NCBI RefSeq assembly: GCF_016889425.1
Contig: NZ_CP069513.1
Span: 1,426,001-1,490,000, forward strand
Source: Corynebacterium amycolatum
GTDB lineage: Bacteria > Actinomycetota > Actinomycetes > Mycobacteriales > Mycobacteriaceae
Reading direction: 5' to 3'
DNA length: 64,000 bases
Shown: positions 1 to 8,718 of the stretch, in pieces
Layout: each line of letters starts with the position of its first letter
Position numbering within the stretch: the first letter of the stretch is position 1
The notes under the pieces: model-generated
Seen by the model: only the letters and a program-made list of their open reading frames with translations
What the model was told of the DNA's origin: nothing
The model's database searches: none
Position numbers and translations under genes: made by a program

Positions 1-2
1 TT

Positions 3-614
3 GCAACTGGCCTGGTCCTGGCAGCGATGGCTCTCGGCGCGTTTTTCGCAGGTGCCATGGCGCGTCATCTAGCAGCCCGGATCACCCCGGCCGGTGTCGT
101 GATTGTGGGGCTGGGGCTCGAGGTCTTTGGTTCGCTGCAGTTGGCGGCGGAAGAGCGTGTTGGCCTGCCGTTGTGGCTAGTTGTGTTTGCGCTGATTATC
201 TACGGTCTGGGCCTTGGCCTGGCGTCGGCGCAACTGACCTCGCTGGTGCTCGGCGATATTCCGGTGCGTCTGTCGGGACAGGCGTCGGCGACGCAGTCGA
301 CAATCCGGCAGATTGGTTCTGCTCTCGGTGCGGCACTCGGTGGTATGGCGTTGACGATTGGGCTGGATCGCGAGATTGCGAAGTTGTCGCCGGGACTGGA
401 GCAGATGGGGCAGGGGCTGAAGGATTCCGCCGGCTCTATCCTGATTGGTCTGCGGGCGCAGGGCGCTTCCGACGCTGTATTGATCCCGCTGACAAATGCG
501 TTTGCACATGCCACACAGTTTGCGCTGTATTCCGCCGTCGGTGCGCTAACTATCGGTTTCCTCTGCTCGCTAAAGGTGCTGCAGCTGCGCAAGCAGGCTG
601 AGAAAACGAATTAA
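3..614 (+). CDS. MFS transporter, C-terminal part (5' cut by window edge)
   Basis: The reading frame is open from the first complete codon, so the gene begins before the window. The visible 200 or so residues hold four to five hydrophobic segments, a glycine-rich helix (IIYGLGLGLASAQLTSLVL), the stretch SGQASATQSTIRQIGSALG and a long periplasmic-type loop before the last helix. This pattern is typical of the C-terminal half of 14-helix drug:proton antiporters of the DHA2/EmrB-QacA group. The substrate cannot be told. The protein ends in a short basic tail. The family call is an inference from partial sequence. Confidence 0.75.
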   Translation, partial: ATGLVLAAMALGAFFAGAMARHLAARITPAGVVIVGLGLEVFGSLQLAAEERVGLPLWLVVFALIIYGLGLGLASAQLTSLVLGDIPVRLSGQASATQSTIRQIGSALGAALGGMALTIGLDREIAKLSPGLEQMGQGLKDSAGSILIGLRAQGASDAVLIPLTNAFAHATQFALYSAVGALTIGFLCSLKVLQLRKQAEKTN

Positions 615-934
615 AGATTCGGAATATTTGGCTGTGAGCCTGCGTTGGGAATTGGTGTCACAACATCAATCGTGGCAGTCTTATCGTTTGTCTCTTAACC
701 GGACTTGCAAGATAGAAATGACCAACATGAAAATGCTCACAAAGCGGCGTTGGCTCGATTACGGCCGAATTTCCACTTCCTCCTGTCGCTAAACACTTCA
801 GGTTTCCGCCCCCGTTGCGCCTACCTCTTCGAAGCTGAGCCCAGCGGCCCTCGGATACCCCATCACGCGCATATGTCAGATGACCTAAAGCGCGCCATAA
901 GTGTTTTCAGACAGATAAACTTCCAGGAGGAAAA
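615..934. other. Intergenic region without a supported gene
   Basis: This stretch separates the MFS gene from the DAACS symporter. An open frame at 705-938 has no recognisable protein features and runs through the ribosome binding site of the next gene, so I do not call it. No clear terminator hairpin or tRNA is visible. The promoter of the symporter should lie here, but I cannot place it with confidence. Confidence 0.5.
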
Positions 935-2311
935 GTGAATAAATTCACATGGGCGACCGGCTTCGGTGCCCAAGTTGTCTATGGCCTGATTATTGGTCTC
1001 ATTTTGGGCTTCATGGCCCGCAGTACTGGCGATGACTCCTCGCTGCGCACAGCGCTGGACGAGGTCGGCAGTACCTACGTCACGCTGTTGAAGCTGCTCA
1101 TTCCGCCGCTGGTGGTCACCGCAGTCGTGGTGTCGATTGCCAACCTGCGCCAGGTCGCAGGCGCAGCCAAGCTGGCTGTTTCGACGCTTATTTGGTTCGC
1201 CATCACATCCTTTGTATCGGTGGTTATTGCCATTGGCCTGGGCTTGCTTATCAAGCCGGGCGTTAACTCCGGCGTCGATGCCTCGGCTGCACAGGAACCG
1301 GATTCTGTGGGCTCGTGGTGGGGATTCCTGCAGAGCATTGTCCCGCAGAACTTCCTCGGCCTTGGTGTGAAGATCAGCGAATCTGACGGTGCTGTATCCG
1401 GCTCGCTGAACTTCAACGTCCTGCAGCTGCTGGTCATCGCGATTGTCTTCGGTATTGCCGCAGTAAAGGTCGGCCCGAAGGCTGAACCGTTCATCGAGTT
1501 CTCCGGCTCTCTTTTGACCATCGTGCAGAAGGTGCTGTGGTGGGTTATCCGTCTGGCACCAATCGGTACTGCGGCTCTGATCGGTCATGCTGTCGCTGAG
1601 TACGGTTGGGAAGCACTTGGCAGCCTGGGCAAGTTCGCCATTGCCATCTACATTGGCCTGTTCCTGGTTATCGCAGTTGTGTACCCAGCTGTGCTGAAGA
1701 TTCATGGCATTAGCCCAATCGACTTCTTCCGTCGCGTCTGGCCAGTGACCTCGCTCGGCTTCTTTACTCGTTCGTCGATGGGCGTCATGCCGGTCACTGA
1801 GCGCGTTGTCTCGCGTCGTCTGGCAGTGCCGGATGAGTACGCCTCTTTCGCAGTGCCGCTGGGTGCTACCACGAAGATGGATGGTTGCGCTGCCATTTAC
1901 CCGGCTATCGCAGCTATCTTCGTGTCGCAGTTCTACGGGGTACCGCTGGACTTCACGGACTACCTGCTCATCATCTTCGTCTCCGTTATCGGTTCGGCTG
2001 CAACTGCTGGCACCACCGGCGCTACCGTCATGCTGACCCTGACCCTGTCGACCCTCGGCCTGCCACTCGCCGGTGTCGGCCTCCTGTTGGCTGTCGAGCC
2101 GATTGTGGATATGGGACGCACCGCGGTAAACGTCACCGGTCAGGCCGTGGTCCCGTTGGTCGTCGCAAAGCGTGCAGGAATTTGGGACCAGGGCGAGTGG
2201 GACGCAAGCGCCAACGCCGACCTGTCGCCAGCCGACGAAACAGCTGACGAGTCGGACGACGAGTCTGCGGACGCGCCTGCTGAGAAGTCCACGTCTGCCG
2301 CGCTTGCGTAG
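935..2311 (+). CDS. Dicarboxylate/amino acid:cation symporter (DAACS family)
   Basis: This is a membrane carrier that would take up a dicarboxylate or an amino acid with sodium or protons. The GTG start is fixed by a strong AGGAGG five bases upstream. Family landmarks are visible in the C-terminal half: the serine motif FFTRSSMGVMPVT, the TTKMDGCAAIYP loop (NMDGTA-like) and DMGRTAVNVTG, which carries the conserved Asp and Asn of the transport core. The length of 458 residues is normal, with an acidic Asp/Ser/Ala-rich cytoplasmic tail of about 40 residues. The beta-lactamase-fold gene starts 11 bases after the stop and is probably cotranscribed. The substrate is not determined. A second, distinct member of this family lies at 33689-34933. 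Confidence 0.88.
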   Translation: MNKFTWATGFGAQVVYGLIIGLILGFMARSTGDDSSLRTALDEVGSTYVTLLKLLIPPLVVTAVVVSIANLRQVAGAAKLAVSTLIWFAITSFVSVVIAIGLGLLIKPGVNSGVDASAAQEPDSVGSWWGFLQSIVPQNFLGLGVKISESDGAVSGSLNFNVLQLLVIAIVFGIAAVKVGPKAEPFIEFSGSLLTIVQKVLWWVIRLAPIGTAALIGHAVAEYGWEALGSLGKFAIAIYIGLFLVIAVVYPAVLKIHGISPIDFFRRVWPVTSLGFFTRSSMGVMPVTERVVSRRLAVPDEYASFAVPLGATTKMDGCAAIYPAIAAIFVSQFYGVPLDFTDYLLIIFVSVIGSAATAGTTGATVMLTLTLSTLGLPLAGVGLLLAVEPIVDMGRTAVNVTGQAVVPLVVAKRAGIWDQGEWDASANADLSPADETADESDDESADAPAEKSTSAALA

Positions 2312-2321
2312 TCTTGAGGAC

Positions 2322-3176
2322 ATGACTTCTTGGAAGCCCTCTGTTCTAGCGCAAGTTGACCAGTGGCCAGTCGACGCGGTCGCGGCTGCCGCGCGTGCCG
2401 ACGATGGCAGTTGGCACACCCACGGTGATAGCGGCCGAGTTTTTGAACTGGCCAGTGTGACCAAGCTGTTGGCGGCCGTGGGAATGCTTGTGGCCGTCGA
2501 AGAGGGTGCGCTGGAGCTCAATCAAGAGCTCACGCCACCCGGTCGTGGTGCGACTGTGCGTCACCTACTGGCGCACGCCGGCGGGGTGGGGTTTGCCAGC
2601 CGTGAGCTGGAAAAAGAGCCAGGGGAGCGGCGTATTTACTCCTCCGCGGGTTTTGACATCATCGCCGATGTAATCGCCGCGGAGGCAGACATGCCGTTTA
2701 GTGAATACCTGCGCCAGGCTGTGTTTGAGCCGCTAGGGATGGCGGATTCCGTGCTGGATGGCTCGGCAGGGCATGGCGCGCGCAGCAGCGTCGCTAATCT
2801 CATGGCCTTCGTCGATGAGATTCTCGCCCCGACTCTTCTGCATCCCGATACCGTGACTGAGGCGTTGACGGTGCAGTTCCCGGGGCTGAATGGTGTTGTG
2901 CCTGGCTATGGTATGCAACGTCCGGCCGATTGGGGCCTGGGCTTTGAGATCTTCGGGCACCCCGATTCCAAGCAGGGGCTGTGGTTTGGTGCCTCGATGC
3001 CCAAGGATGTCGCAGGCCATTTTGGGCAAGCGGGCACACTCCTGTGGCTGCATCGTCCAACCGGACGGGCGGCAATCGCGCTGACCGACCGAGATTTCGG
3101 CGAGTGGGCAAAGCCTCTATGGGCCGACTTCAACGACGAACTCTGGAGTGAGCTGGAAGAACACGCTGAGGATTAA
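2322..3176 (+). CDS. Serine hydrolase, beta-lactamase / class C fold
   Basis: A 284-residue serine hydrolase of the beta-lactamase/penicillin-binding superfamily. The catalytic SxxK motif is S45-V-T-K48, the second motif is Y106-S-S, and a third-motif candidate HFGQAG (H-x-G) lies about 50 residues from the C-terminus. There is no signal peptide, so a cytoplasmic esterase or peptidase role is more likely than antibiotic resistance. The frame is open further upstream, but that part overlaps the symporter gene. The ATG chosen here follows a GAGGA box and gives a family-like N-terminus. It probably forms a two-gene operon with the symporter and is followed directly by a terminator. The substrate is unknown. 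Confidence 0.8.
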   Translation: MTSWKPSVLAQVDQWPVDAVAAAARADDGSWHTHGDSGRVFELASVTKLLAAVGMLVAVEEGALELNQELTPPGRGATVRHLLAHAGGVGFASRELEKEPGERRIYSSAGFDIIADVIAAEADMPFSEYLRQAVFEPLGMADSVLDGSAGHGARSSVANLMAFVDEILAPTLLHPDTVTEALTVQFPGLNGVVPGYGMQRPADWGLGFEIFGHPDSKQGLWFGASMPKDVAGHFGQAGTLLWLHRPTGRAAIALTDRDFGEWAKPLWADFNDELWSELEEHAED

Positions 3177-3194
3177 GGGGGATGTGGAGTAAGC

Positions 3195-3220
3195 CGGCGT
3201 CGCTTGCGGCGCCGATTTTT
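3195..3220 (+). terminator. Rho-independent terminator after the symporter/hydrolase operon
   Basis: An 8-bp GC-rich stem (CGGCGTCG / CGGCGCCG, one G-T pair) with a CTTG loop is followed by ATTTTT, 19 bases after the hydrolase stop codon. Confidence 0.75.
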
Positions 3221-3444
3221 CGTCTCAGCGTTAAATCACATCTGGGGGATTAAGGACAACTTGAGGGTTGCCAGCAGCCGTCTTGGAAATAACAATCATA
3301 AACACGTGCAACGCAAACCTCAGAAGTGTTGTTTTACCGCAGTGCTTTTTCTGCAGTGTGGCAAGTGTCGTTGGATGAGTTCGTAGGGGAAGACGAATCT
3401 CGTCTTACACCAATTGACCGCAACCTTTCCGAGGACCTTCGTCT

Positions 3445-4068
3445 ATGCGCACCCAACTTTCAGGCGTCCTGTGGATTCACAGCATGCCAGGGCCGCTGCA
3501 ACCACACATCACGTGGGCGCTGGCCCGACTCAGCATGCCCGATGGCACTAAGCCAGGCCGGGATATTTGGCGTGCGACCGACCAGGATTCCACTTTGTGC
3601 GCTGAGGTGCCTTTCACTGCAAGTGCTGACACCATCGCCACACTGGTGGACAACCTGGCTAGGTGGCCGCGCCTCTATTTCGAGCTGGCGCAAGACCCAG
3701 CCGTGGATGATGACGGCTACGCCATTGACGGTATGCGCTACTGCCATACCCCGCAGCTGGGGACTTTCGCCGGACAGACCGATGCCGCCGGAAACATCGT
3801 GATCAACGAAGACGCGCTGCGTTCCATCATGGCGCGCGGCGGCGACATCAAAGGTGCCCTCGACGCGGCCATCGGTGGGCCGTGGGACCGCGTGTTAGAG
3901 CCGATGCGCATGATGACGGCAGGCTACGCCCCCGAAGACTGCTTTACGACGTCCACCCCTGCCGGGACCGACAGTGCCAGCGGCAACTCGACCGCTGGCA
4001 ACGCAGACCTTGGTGGGGTAGAGGCAGCTAACGTGCTGCAGCTCTACCCGCGCCGGGCGGCGATGTAG
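3445..4068 (+). CDS. DUF3145 family protein
   Basis: An actinobacterial protein of unknown function. The N-terminal 165 residues match the DUF3145 pattern as I know it: GVLWIHSMPGPLQPHITWAL at the start, WPRLYFEL in the middle, RYCHTPQLGTFAG, and INEDALRSIM before GPWDRVLEPMR. About 40 Ser/Thr/Gly-rich residues at the C-terminus are additional to the usual length. The family lies next to aceE in several actinobacteria, as here. The gene is convergent with the acyl-carrier-like gene, and the two reading frames overlap by 25 bases at their 3' ends. No catalytic motif is evident. Confidence 0.85.
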   Translation: MRTQLSGVLWIHSMPGPLQPHITWALARLSMPDGTKPGRDIWRATDQDSTLCAEVPFTASADTIATLVDNLARWPRLYFELAQDPAVDDDGYAIDGMRYCHTPQLGTFAGQTDAAGNIVINEDALRSIMARGGDIKGALDAAIGGPWDRVLEPMRMMTAGYAPEDCFTTSTPAGTDSASGNSTAGNADLGGVEAANVLQLYPRRAAM

Positions 4069-4403
4069 TCAACTACATCGCCGAGGGTCTTAAACGAGGA
4101 AATGTCCTCGTCCTCAACGCGGGCTCCCAGCTCTTCTTCGCAACGGACGGCCAACTCTACGACGCTTAGGCGGTCAAAACCGTAGTCGGTCAGCGGGGTG
4201 GAGAGCTCTAAGGACTCCACCTCGTCGTTAGCCATCTTTTTGACGATTGCCGCGACCTCGCCGTGAAGACCTGCGGGCAGGTCAGCGTCGGCGGAACTCT
4301 TCTTCGAGCCCCCGTTCGCTGCATTAGGTGAGGCATCGTCAGCGTCACCGGTGACCTGTGTGCCCAGTAGGGCGCTGAGCTGATCTCCAAGGCTTGAGGT
4401 CAT
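4044..4403 (-). CDS. Acyl carrier protein-like protein lacking the phosphopantetheine serine
   Basis: A 119-residue protein whose last 75 residues follow the acyl carrier fold: helix I (EVAAIVKKMANDEVESLEL), the loop DYGFD, helix II (VVELAVRCEEELGARV), the EDISSFKTLGDVVDYI segment and a short end. The first 45 residues are a low-complexity Ala/Asp/Ser region. Normal carriers have Asp-Ser-Leu at the start of helix II, where 4'-phosphopantetheine is attached. Here the codons read Asp77-Arg78-Leu79-Ser80, so the attachment serine is replaced by arginine while the second serine of the common DSLS form is kept. The start codon overlaps the aceE stop (TAATG), so translation is probably coupled to aceE. 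Function is unknown; it may be a non-acylated structural or regulatory protein. Confidence 0.8.
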   Translation of the reverse strand: MTSSLGDQLSALLGTQVTGDADDASPNAANGGSKKSSADADLPAGLHGEVAAIVKKMANDEVESLELSTPLTDYGFDRLSVVELAVRCEEELGARVEDEDISSFKTLGDVVDYIAARRG

Positions 4404-7159
4404 TATTCAGCGTCCTGAGTGGTTGCGGTTGGATCGGTAATCTGCAGCTCTTCAGCTGCTTCCTGGGCGACATTCATGTCGAGCTTGCCAGCGCGTGCCA
4501 GTGCGGACAGGGCCGCAACAGCGACTGACTCGCCGTCGGAGTTGAAGTAGCGGCGAGCGGCCGGACGGGTATCCGAGAAGCCGTAGCCGTCGGTGCCGAG
4601 GACGGTGTAGTCACCCGGAACCCACTTGCGAATCTGCTCCGGGACCGCACGTTGGAAGTCGGTCACTGCGATGAACGGCCCATCGGTGTCGGACAGCTGG
4701 CGGGTAACGAAGGCGTCGTCGACCTCTTCAGCCGGGTTGTGTAGACGCTCAGTGTCACGCTCGTGCCCATCGCGGGCCAGCTCATTCCACGATGTCACCG
4801 AGTAAATCGAGGAAGCCACGCCGTAGTCTTCCAGGATGTCCGCGGCGCGCAGCGCCTCCTGCATGCCAATGCCGGAAGCCAGCAGGTTGACATGCTTGTC
4901 GCCCTCAGCCTTGCGGAAGCGGTAGATACCGCCAAGTAGCCCCTCGACATCGAGGTCTTCCGGGACAGCCGGCTGCGAAGTCGGCTCATTGTAGATAGTC
5001 AGGTAGTAGATGACATCTTCGCCGCGCTCTGGCCCGTACATGCGGTCGATACCGTCGCAGACGATGTAGGCAATCTCGTAGGCGAACGCCGGGTCGTAGG
5101 AGACCACAGACGGGTTCGTAGCCGCCAGCAGTTGGGAGTGACCGTCCATGTGCTGCAGGCCTTCACCGGTCAGCGTCGTGCGACCAGCTGTAGCACCGAG
5201 CAGGAAGCCACGGGTCATTTGGTCACCAGCGGCCCAAATGGAGTCAGCCGTACGCTGGAAACCGAACATCGAATAGAAGATGTAGAGCGGAATCATGGCA
5301 ACGCCATGGGTGGCGTACGCCGAGCCGACAGCGGTAAACGACCCCACAGAGCCCGCCTCGGAAATGCCCTCGTGCAGAATCTGGCCGTCCTTCGCTTCCT
5401 TGTAGGACAGCATCAGCTCATGGTCGACCGGAGTGTAATTCTGGCCGTGCGGGTTGTAGATCTTCAGCGTCGGGAACCAGGAGTCCATGCCGAAAGTACG
5501 GGCCTCATCAGGGATGATGGGCACAAAACGATCCTTGAGGTCCTTATCGCGCATCAGGTCCCTGAAAACACGCACCGTCGCCATAGTGGTGGCAACCTTC
5601 TGCTTACCTGATCCCTTGAGCAGGTTCTTCAGGCTCTCAGGCTTTGGCACTGTCAGAGGCTCGTAGCTAGTGCGGCGCTCTGGCACGAAACCGCCGAGCT
5701 CCTTGCGTCGCTCCAGCATGTACTGCACTTCCTCGGACTCCGGGCCCGGGTTGTAGTACGGCGGCAGGTAGGGATCCTTCTCCAGCTCCTCGTCGGAGAT
5801 TGGAATGCGCTGGTTATCGCGGAAAAGCTTCAGGTCGTCGAGTGCTAGCTTCTTCATCTGGTGGGTCGCGTTGCGGCCCTCGAAGTTGTGGCCAAGGCCA
5901 TAGCCCTTAACCGTGTGCGCCAGGATGACAGTCGGCTGATCCTTGGTCTCCAAGGCCTTCTTGTAGGCAGCGTAAATCTTGCGGTAGTCGTGGCCACCTC
6001 GACGGAGGTTCCAAATCTCCTCGTCGGTCATGTCCTCGACCAGCTTGGCAGTGCGCGGGTCACGGCCGAAGAAGTGCTCTCGCACCCAAGCGCCGTCGTT
6101 AGCCTTCAGGGTCTGGTAATCGCCATCGCAGAACTTATTCATCAGGTCGACTAGTGCGCCGTCCTTGTCCTTGGCGAAGAGCTCGTCCCATTCACGGCCC
6201 CAAACGACCTTGATGACATTCCAACCAGCGCCGCGGAAGAACGACTCCAACTCTTGGATGATGCTGGTGTTACCGCGCACCGGACCGTCGAGACGTTGCA
6301 GGTTGCAGTTAATGACGAATGTCAGGTTATCCAGGTTGTTCAGCGCCGCATGCTGAATGGCACCACGGGATTCCGGCTCGTCCATTTCGCCGTCACCGAG
6401 GAAGGCCCAAACGTGCTGCTGTGAGGTGTCCTTGATGCCGCGGTCATGGAGATAGCGGTTAAAACGGGCCTGGTAGATAGCGTTAATTGGTCCCAGCCCC
6501 ATAGACACCGTCGGGAACTCCCAGAACTCCGGCATGCCATGCGGGTGCGGGTAGGAGGGAAGGCCATTGCCCTCACCGAGGGAGACCTCCTGTCGGAAAC
6601 CGTCGAGGTCCTCTTCGGTCAGGCGCCCCTCTAGGAATGCACGGGCGTACATGCCCGGCGAAGCGTGGCCCTGGAAGAAGACGTGGTCACCGCCGCCTGG
6701 GTGGTCCTTGCCGCGGAAGAAGTGGTTAAAGCCGACCTCGTAAAGCGGTGCGGCACCCGCATAGGTGGAGATATGTCCGCCCACGCCGATACCTGGACGC
6801 TGTGCGCGATGGACCATAATTGCCGCATTCCAGCGGATCCACTTGCGGTAGCGGCGCTCAATGTCCTCATCGCCTGGGAATTCTGGCTCCATCTCAGTCG
6901 GGATGGTGTTGACGAGGTCTGTCGAGGTCAGCGGCGGTAGGGCCACGCGCTTTGCCGTGGCACGTTCCAGCAGTCGCAGCATGAGGAAGCGTGCGCGTTC
7001 CGGACCTGCCTCTTCCAACAGGCCGTCGAGAGACTCAAGCCACTCCTTGGTCTCTTCAGGATCTGCATCCGTGAGATAGGAGGCGACCCCATCACGGATA
7101 AGGGCAAAATTTGACTCATCAGAGTGGGCTTGTGGCGTACCTGACGATGTATCGGACAT
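4403..7159 (-). CDS. aceE: Pyruvate dehydrogenase E1 component (homodimeric)
   Basis: AceE decarboxylates pyruvate with thiamine diphosphate and passes the acetyl group to lipoyl domains of E2. The 918 residues match the single-chain E1 type of actinobacteria and proteobacteria. The thiamine-binding motif runs from [11 protein letters not shown] near residue 255 to [20 protein letters not shown]. Other landmarks are [13 protein letters not shown] and the [20 protein letters not shown] region near residue 140. An AAAGGAG box precedes the ATG. The acyl-carrier-like gene follows with a one-base overlap. The E2 partner is the aceF gene at 58066, and the lipoate genes lie at 53870-55741, so the complex is spread over this window. 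The promoter lies in the 276-bp gap shared with the divergent DUF3052 gene. Confidence 0.97.
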   Translation of the reverse strand: MSDTSSGTPQAHSDESNFALIRDGVASYLTDADPEETKEWLESLDGLLEEAGPERARFLMLRLLERATAKRVALPPLTSTDLVNTIPTEMEPEFPGDEDIERRYRKWIRWNAAIMVHRAQRPGIGVGGHISTYAGAAPLYEVGFNHFFRGKDHPGGGDHVFFQGHASPGMYARAFLEGRLTEEDLDGFRQEVSLGEGNGLPSYPHPHGMPEFWEFPTVSMGLGPINAIYQARFNRYLHDRGIKDTSQQHVWAFLGDGEMDEPESRGAIQHAALNNLDNLTFVINCNLQRLDGPVRGNTSIIQELESFFRGAGWNVIKVVWGREWDELFAKDKDGALVDLMNKFCDGDYQTLKANDGAWVREHFFGRDPRTAKLVEDMTDEEIWNLRRGGHDYRKIYAAYKKALETKDQPTVILAHTVKGYGLGHNFEGRNATHQMKKLALDDLKLFRDNQRIPISDEELEKDPYLPPYYNPGPESEEVQYMLERRKELGGFVPERRTSYEPLTVPKPESLKNLLKGSGKQKVATTMATVRVFRDLMRDKDLKDRFVPIIPDEARTFGMDSWFPTLKIYNPHGQNYTPVDHELMLSYKEAKDGQILHEGISEAGSVGSFTAVGSAYATHGVAMIPLYIFYSMFGFQRTADSIWAAGDQMTRGFLLGATAGRTTLTGEGLQHMDGHSQLLAATNPSVVSYDPAFAYEIAYIVCDGIDRMYGPERGEDVIYYLTIYNEPTSQPAVPEDLDVEGLLGGIYRFRKAEGDKHVNLLASGIGMQEALRAADILEDYGVASSIYSVTSWNELARDGHERDTERLHNPAEEVDDAFVTRQLSDTDGPFIAVTDFQRAVPEQIRKWVPGDYTVLGTDGYGFSDTRPAARRYFNSDGESVAVAALSALARAGKLDMNVAQEAAEELQITDPTATTQDAE

Positions 7160-7435
7160 TGTGAGCTCCTTTCAGTCCCTGAAGGAAAGGCAAAGGTTAT
7201 TGTTCTCCACTCTACTTCTGAATCGTTTGTTGTGCCCCTAGCCGTTTCTTACACACGCTTTCACCGAATAATCCGCTTGGCTTTACGACGAACATTGCGA
7301 AGAACACCGCGAAAACTGCACCTTTTTGGGGAAATTCTTATTTTGCAGCTGTGAAAAATGTATTTGAGCGGTAAAATTTCTCCACATAGTTCGAAAAATC
7401 GAGCTGAATATTTTTTCTAGAGGAGGAAAAGGGAA

Positions 7436-7846
7436 GTGGTCAACGCCACAGGCGCTGCTCATGAATATGCGAGCAGGCTCGGCATCAAGGAAGGTCAGCT
7501 AGTCCAGGAGGTTGGCTGGGATACAGACTGTGACTCAGCAATCAGTGAGTCGGTCGAGAATTTCCTGGATGCAGACCTGCTCGACGAAGACACGGATGAA
7601 GTTGTCGACGTCGTATTGCTGTGGTGGCGTGAAGAAGACGGCGACTTGGTCGATGGTCTTGTGGATGCTTCCCGCCCTTTGGAGGATGAAGGTCGCGTTT
7701 GGCTACTCACGCCGGGCGCTGGTCAGCCGGGTGCCATTGATCCTGGCGTGATTGACGAGTCCGCACAGCTGGCAGGTTTCTCCAACACCTCGGCGCTTCG
7801 GCTGGGGGATTGGCAGGGCAATTGCCTGGTGCAGCGCTCTAGCTAA
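7436..7846 (+). CDS. DUF3052 family protein
   Basis: A 136-residue acidic actinobacterial protein of unknown function. The DUF3052 pattern is clear: SRLGIKEGQLVQEVGWD near the N-terminus, then DEVVDVVLLWWREEDGDLVD, then RVWLLTPGAGQPGAIDP. The start is GTG, preceded by GAGGAGG seven bases upstream. It is divergent from aceE. It has no signal peptide or membrane segment. The length is normal for the family. Confidence 0.88.
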   Translation: MVNATGAAHEYASRLGIKEGQLVQEVGWDTDCDSAISESVENFLDADLLDEDTDEVVDVVLLWWREEDGDLVDGLVDASRPLEDEGRVWLLTPGAGQPGAIDPGVIDESAQLAGFSNTSALRLGDWQGNCLVQRSS

Positions 7847-7927
7847 CCGGCTCTAGCTGTCCCGTTTGAATCGGCTACTAGCTGAGCTGTTGAAACAATC
7901 GACATAAACGCTGTTTGTAGTGCGCAA

Positions 7928-7957
7928 TTGGCAATCTATGTTTTCCGTGTGTTAGAG
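7928..7957 (+). promoter_or_regulatory. Putative promoter of tRNA-Val
   Basis: A TTGGCA -35 box (7928-7933) and a TTAGAG -10 box (7952-7957) are separated by 18 bases, placing the start point a few bases before the mature tRNA. This is a visual match only. Confidence 0.4.
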
Positions 7958-7969
7958 TTTCGCAGCAGC

Positions 7970-8041
7970 GCGGCGATAGCTCAGCGGTAGAGCTCTGGTT
8001 TTACACACCAGCGGTCGGGGGTTCGAAACCCTCTCGCCGCA
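7970..8041 (+). tRNA. tRNA-Val (anticodon TAC)
   Basis: The cloverleaf can be folded by eye. The acceptor stem is GCGGCGA / TCGCCGC with discriminator A. The D-arm is GCTC/GAGC. The anticodon stem is CTGGT/ACCAG around loop TTTACAC with anticodon TAC at 8002-8004. The T-arm is GGGGG-TTCGAAA-CCCTC with one G-T pair. CCA is not encoded; ACA follows. A strong terminator hairpin begins eight bases later. Confidence 0.95.
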
Positions 8042-8048
8042 CAGATAT

Positions 8049-8090
8049 AATCCGCCCGGATTCTTGTAACGGAGAATCCGGGCGGATTTT
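8049..8090 (+). terminator. Terminator of tRNA-Val
   Basis: A perfect 16-bp inverted repeat (AATCCGCCCGGATTCT and its complement) with an 8-base loop is followed by a short T-rich run. It ends just before the metallopeptidase gene. Confidence 0.85.
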
Positions 8091-8112
8091 GTTTGTGCTA
8101 AACTTCCGGTCT

Positions 8113-8718
8113 GTGCGTTTTACAAAATCGCTTGCCACCATTGTTTTTGTCGGATCTCTGCTCGCGGGCGCTCCCGCCTACGCAATCGGCGGGGATGGTA
8201 AACCGATAATCGATTCGGCCACCTGTAAAGCAATGGTCAAGGCTGCAAATGCGGGCGAGCCGGTGGATAATCCGTCGATTCTCCATCTCTCGGATCAGAT
8301 GCCTTCCTATATTGCCGACGGCACTTTGGATTACGTTGTTGCCCCAGATTTTCCGTACCGCGCACAGCTAGATGCTGCTACTCAAGAGTGGAATGAAAAG
8401 CTCGGTGGCAAGGTTGTGCTTCGGGAAGTGACCAAGGACAAGGCTGATTCGGATACTGTGAACGTTCGCTATGTGCCAAGGCCGGACTCGCGCGTCTTGG
8501 CTTCTGCATCGGAAATTAGTAAGGAGATGACGGTTTTCGTTACTTCCACTCTCTATCCCGATGCAATTCGCAGCACTCTTGCCCACGAGTTTGGGCACTT
8601 GCTCGGTATCCGGCACACTTGTGATTACACCTTGATGGCCGCATCGCAGCACCGCCATCCGGCAGCGCATGTCACTCCGCTCGATGTCGCAGCCGTTCTG
8701 CAGGGGCAATTTGATTAG
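8113..8718 (+). CDS. Small secreted zinc metallopeptidase (matrixin-like)
   Basis: A roughly 200-residue exported protease. The N-terminus is a signal peptide: basic RFTK, a hydrophobic core of about 15 residues and an APAYA cleavage site. The zinc site is H158-E-F-G-H162-L-L-G-I-R-H168, the extended HExxHxxGxxH motif of metzincins, followed by a Met-turn candidate (TLMAAS). Only the catalytic domain is present; there is no propeptide or accessory domain. Two cysteines near residues 38 and 170 could form a disulphide. The start is uncertain: GTG at 8113 gives a normal signal peptide, while TTG 8089 and GTG 8095 lie in or at the tRNA terminator. No good ribosome binding site is visible. The substrate is unknown. 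Confidence 0.8.
   Translation: MRFTKSLATIVFVGSLLAGAPAYAIGGDGKPIIDSATCKAMVKAANAGEPVDNPSILHLSDQMPSYIADGTLDYVVAPDFPYRAQLDAATQEWNEKLGGKVVLREVTKDKADSDTVNVRYVPRPDSRVLASASEISKEMTVFVTSTLYPDAIRSTLAHEFGHLLGIRHTCDYTLMAASQHRHPAAHVTPLDVAAVLQGQFD

Noticed and set aside
705..938. 77-codon open frame before the symporter
   Set aside because: It has no recognisable features and covers the ribosome binding site of the symporter.
863..2521. 552-codon open frame on the minus strand
   Set aside because: It is antisense to the DAACS symporter, whose motifs, start and ribosome binding site are clear. The antisense product is low-complexity and rich in His, Asp and Arg with no family features.
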